This document shows positions 62,122-64,000 of a stretch of 64,000 nucleotides of DNA, piece by piece (the stretch's first letter is position 1; every line of letters starts with the position of its first letter). The notes under the pieces are model-generated. The model did not search any database. It was not told the origin of the DNA and was given only the letters and a program-made list of their open reading frames with translations. The translations under genes and the position numbers were made by a program. Source of the stretch: Planctomycetaceae bacterium (GTDB taxonomy: Bacteria > Planctomycetota > Planctomycetia > Pirellulales > Pirellulaceae); assembly GCA_007694185.1 (NCBI GenBank), contig RECD01000088.1:1-64000 (forward strand), given 5' to 3'.

Positions 62122-64000
62122 TCATTCCACAGCGGGTTCGCCCCGGAAACGCCGCAACTGCTCATGCAGGTGCCACTCACCAGGACGATCGATCAAACAG
62201 GCCTCAGCGATCGCGATCGCTTCCTCGACCCGGCCTTGGCGGTACAAGATTTCCGCAAAAGTGTCGCGATAAACGCTGCTATCGGGGGCCAACCAGACCG
62301 TTCGCCAAGACAGCGATTCGGCCTCTTCCAATCGGTGGTTCGACAACGCCAAGATCCAAGCCAAGTTGTTGGCCGTCGTGACGTCGAGCGGAAACCTCCG
62401 CAAGTGGCGATCGCCCGCCACGAAAATTCTCTCGATCGTCGCGTCGGCCAACGGTTCCCAACCGACCTCGCGGATACGTTTGATCACCTTCTCCCCGAAA
62501 TCGATGTCGATCGGATTGAGCCGCAGGATCGCGTCGATCTCCGCTTGAACCCGCTCGACATCGCCCGACTCGACCGCCTGCAGGACCCGCTGACGATGGA
62601 CCAATCCGGGCAGAGAGACATAAGCGGCGGGATAAAACACGGACGACTCGATCGTGCCGACAAGCGCCAAATCGAGCATCTCCGCAGCCCAACCGGGGTC
62701 TCGCCGAACCAACGACCGGTGATAATCTCGGGCCGCCCCATAAAAATCGACCCTGTCTTCGGTCCCCAGCAGGATCCAAGCCAACGAGTCGCGATAGATC
62801 CGTTCCGCGCGTTCCTCGAAGCCCTGATCGACCAGCAACGTGGCAAACGCGTTTCGTAATTTCGCCGACGGACTGGTCATCATCAGGTCGATCAGACGCC
62901 ACAATTCGGTCGCCCCTTCCGCGTCACCCAAACGCGTGGCGGTGATCGCTTCGCCCAGAATGGCTCGCATCGCGATCGACGCCGATTCGTCTGCCAAGTG
63001 CAGTCGCTCGGGCTGACGCCGCTCCCGATCGAGCCGCTTCCAGACCGCCTGGAACAACCCGCGAGCCGACTGCCCACGGCCGGCTTTCAACTCCGACTCG
63101 GCCAATTCCAGGATCGCTTCTTGATCTCCCATCGAGGCCAGACGGAGCCGCGACGTTTTGGCCAATTCGATCTGCCCGTGAGACTCGAATAATCGCGGAA
63201 AGTCCGAGGTCAAACGCACCGTCGGGCGTTGCTGCCGCGACTGTCGAAACCGTGGGGGCGGCGTTTGCCCGTTCAACCACTCATAAAGGCGGCGATAGTC
63301 GTCCGTCGCATCGAACCCCACCGGCACCCGCCCGTCCAAGAAGTCGACCGCGGCGCGCAGCAACCGCTGGTCATCGCTCGGGATGATCTGCCCAAGGCCA
63401 TTGAGCAACGCGTCGAACGTTTCAGCTTGGACATCGTATTGCCGGGTCAGAAAGTACCGGTCGGTGCTGGTCAGCGCGACCGTTTCCTGCTGGGTCATTA
63501 GGTCGAGCAGCCAGTCGGGACGATTCATCCGCAACATCGCCTGCATGACGAATGCACGTGTCATCGGCTGGGTTTCCGGCCTCACGGCCGGTTCCTCCGG
63601 GCGGACCACCTCGCTCAACGCCTCCCACGCCGCATCGCGTCTGCCGACCTGATGGAGCAGCCGGGCGACCGACATCAGCCGTTCCAAGGCTGGGGGGACA
63701 TCCCTGGGCGTCGGCTGCCAATCCCTCATCGCCTCCCTGGCTTCGGCGATCAAGGTCTTCACCGCGGTATCGGTCTCGTCAGGCTCCCAACCCAAAACCG
63801 TAAACGCCTGCTCAACGCGACCGGCCTGAGCGAGCAACTCGGCGGCGATCAGCGGCCGGCTGGGACTCAAGATCGCCACCGCCGCATCGATCTCTCCGTG
63901 CATCGCAAGCACCTGCCAACGCAAACGCATGACGGGATCATTCTCCGCGTCGCCGAAATCGTCGCCGACTCGATAAGCCAGCGCCGCGATCGCCAACTCG
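62122..64000 (-). CDS. TPR-like repeat protein, cut by the window end
   Basis: The frame is open to the window edge, so the N-terminus lies outside; at least 625 residues are visible. It is mostly helical with Leu, Ala, Arg and Glu, and TPR-like pairs occur near the C-terminus (ANNLAWILALSNHRLEEAESLSWRTVWLAPDSSVYRDTFAEILYRQGRVEEAIAIAEACLIDRP, in pieces). The rest resembles the same kind of repeat without clear motifs. Large TPR proteins are common in planctomycetes and usually mediate protein contacts. No enzymatic site is seen. It precedes pyrH on the minus strand. Confidence 0.7.
   Translation of the reverse strand, partial: ELAIAALAYRVGDDFGDAENDPVMRLRWQVLAMHGEIDAAVAILSPSRPLIAAELLAQAGRVEQAFTVLGWEPDETDTAVKTLIAEAREAMRDWQPTPRDVPPALERLMSVARLLHQVGRRDAAWEALSEVVRPEEPAVRPETQPMTRAFVMQAMLRMNRPDWLLDLMTQQETVALTSTDRYFLTRQYDVQAETFDALLNGLGQIIPSDDQRLLRAAVDFLDGRVPVGFDATDDYRRLYEWLNGQTPPPRFRQSRQQRPTVRLTSDFPRLFESHGQIELAKTSRLRLASMGDQEAILELAESELKAGRGQSARGLFQAVWKRLDRERRQPERLHLADESASIAMRAILGEAITATRLGDAEGATELWRLIDLMMTSPSAKLRNAFATLLVDQGFEERAERIYRDSLAWILLGTEDRVDFYGAARDYHRSLVRRDPGWAAEMLDLALVGTIESSVFYPAAYVSLPGLVHRQRVLQAVESGDVERVQAEIDAILRLNPIDIDFGEKVIKRIREVGWEPLADATIERIFVAGDRHLRRFPLDVTTANNLAWILALSNHRLEEAESLSWRTVWLAPDSSVYRDTFAEILYRQGRVEEAIAIAEACLIDRPGEWHLHEQLRRFRGEPAVE

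Noticed and set aside
1-64000. tRNA genes, rRNA genes, CRISPR arrays, prophage or integrase genes
   Set aside because: No T-arm/anticodon pattern, no regularly spaced repeats and no recombinase or phage structural motifs were seen anywhere in the window.

Overview
The window is GC-rich bacterial chromosome from a member of the Planctomycetota, probably a Pirellulales-like (Rhodopirellula-type) organism. The evidence is the combination of a DUF1549/DUF1553 cytochrome protein with a DUF1501 TAT protein, a secreted sulfatase, a secreted cytochrome c/WD40 fusion, metal-type Kdo8P synthase, and many large secreted proteins without recognisable family. I saw no rRNA, tRNA, CRISPR array, prophage or complete insertion sequence. 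Coding density is high and almost every stretch is assigned to one gene.

Layout. 1-2.4 kb: a large palindromic repeat, then an arsM-arsS pair (arsenic methylation and arsenosugar radical SAM enzyme). 2.4-6.7 kb (minus): a polytopic membrane protein, pdxA and a secreted sulfatase. 7-11 kb: a small lipoprotein and three envelope proteins of unknown function. 11-20 kb (plus): a stand-alone ketosynthase-like protein whose catalytic Cys is replaced by Glu, then nusA - infB - rbfA - an endonuclease III-like protein with a basic tail - yebC. nusA has a good sigma70-type promoter followed by an intrinsic terminator inside its own leader. 20-25.4 kb: a TAT-type sugar isomerase-like protein and the DUF1501/DUF1553 pair. 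25.7-31.8 kb: a small membrane protein, clpX, rny (minus), tilS and a crotonase-family protein. 31.7-36.8 kb: a ComEA-like HhH protein, a PI-PLC-like protein, a cytochrome/WD40 protein and a lipoprotein. 36.8-38.7 kb (minus): a lipid kinase overlapping kdsA. 38.9-40.4 kb: a GntP permease.

From 55.4 down to 40.4 kb runs a long minus-strand block: ilvB, purA, uppS, cdsA, phoH, pgpH-like HD protein, ybeY, corC-like, citrate synthase, an ABC-F protein and a flippase-like membrane protein. phoH-pgpH-ybeY-corC is a conserved RNA-processing/c-di-AMP neighbourhood; uppS-cdsA supplies lipid carrier and CDP-diacylglycerol. After a divergent 1,028-residue secreted beta-propeller protein (55.6-58.7 kb) come a zinc-ribbon membrane protein, frr and pyrH (minus), and a TPR protein cut by the window end.

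Most of the window is housekeeping. The best candidates for something new are the NusA leader attenuator, the Cys-to-Glu ketosynthase homologue, the HhH-GPD pseudoenzyme with a histone-like tail in the nusA-infB-rbfA cluster, the 28-bp-arm palindrome at the left edge, and the structured 524-bp gap in front of rny/tilS. Function calls come from reading motifs, not from database searches.
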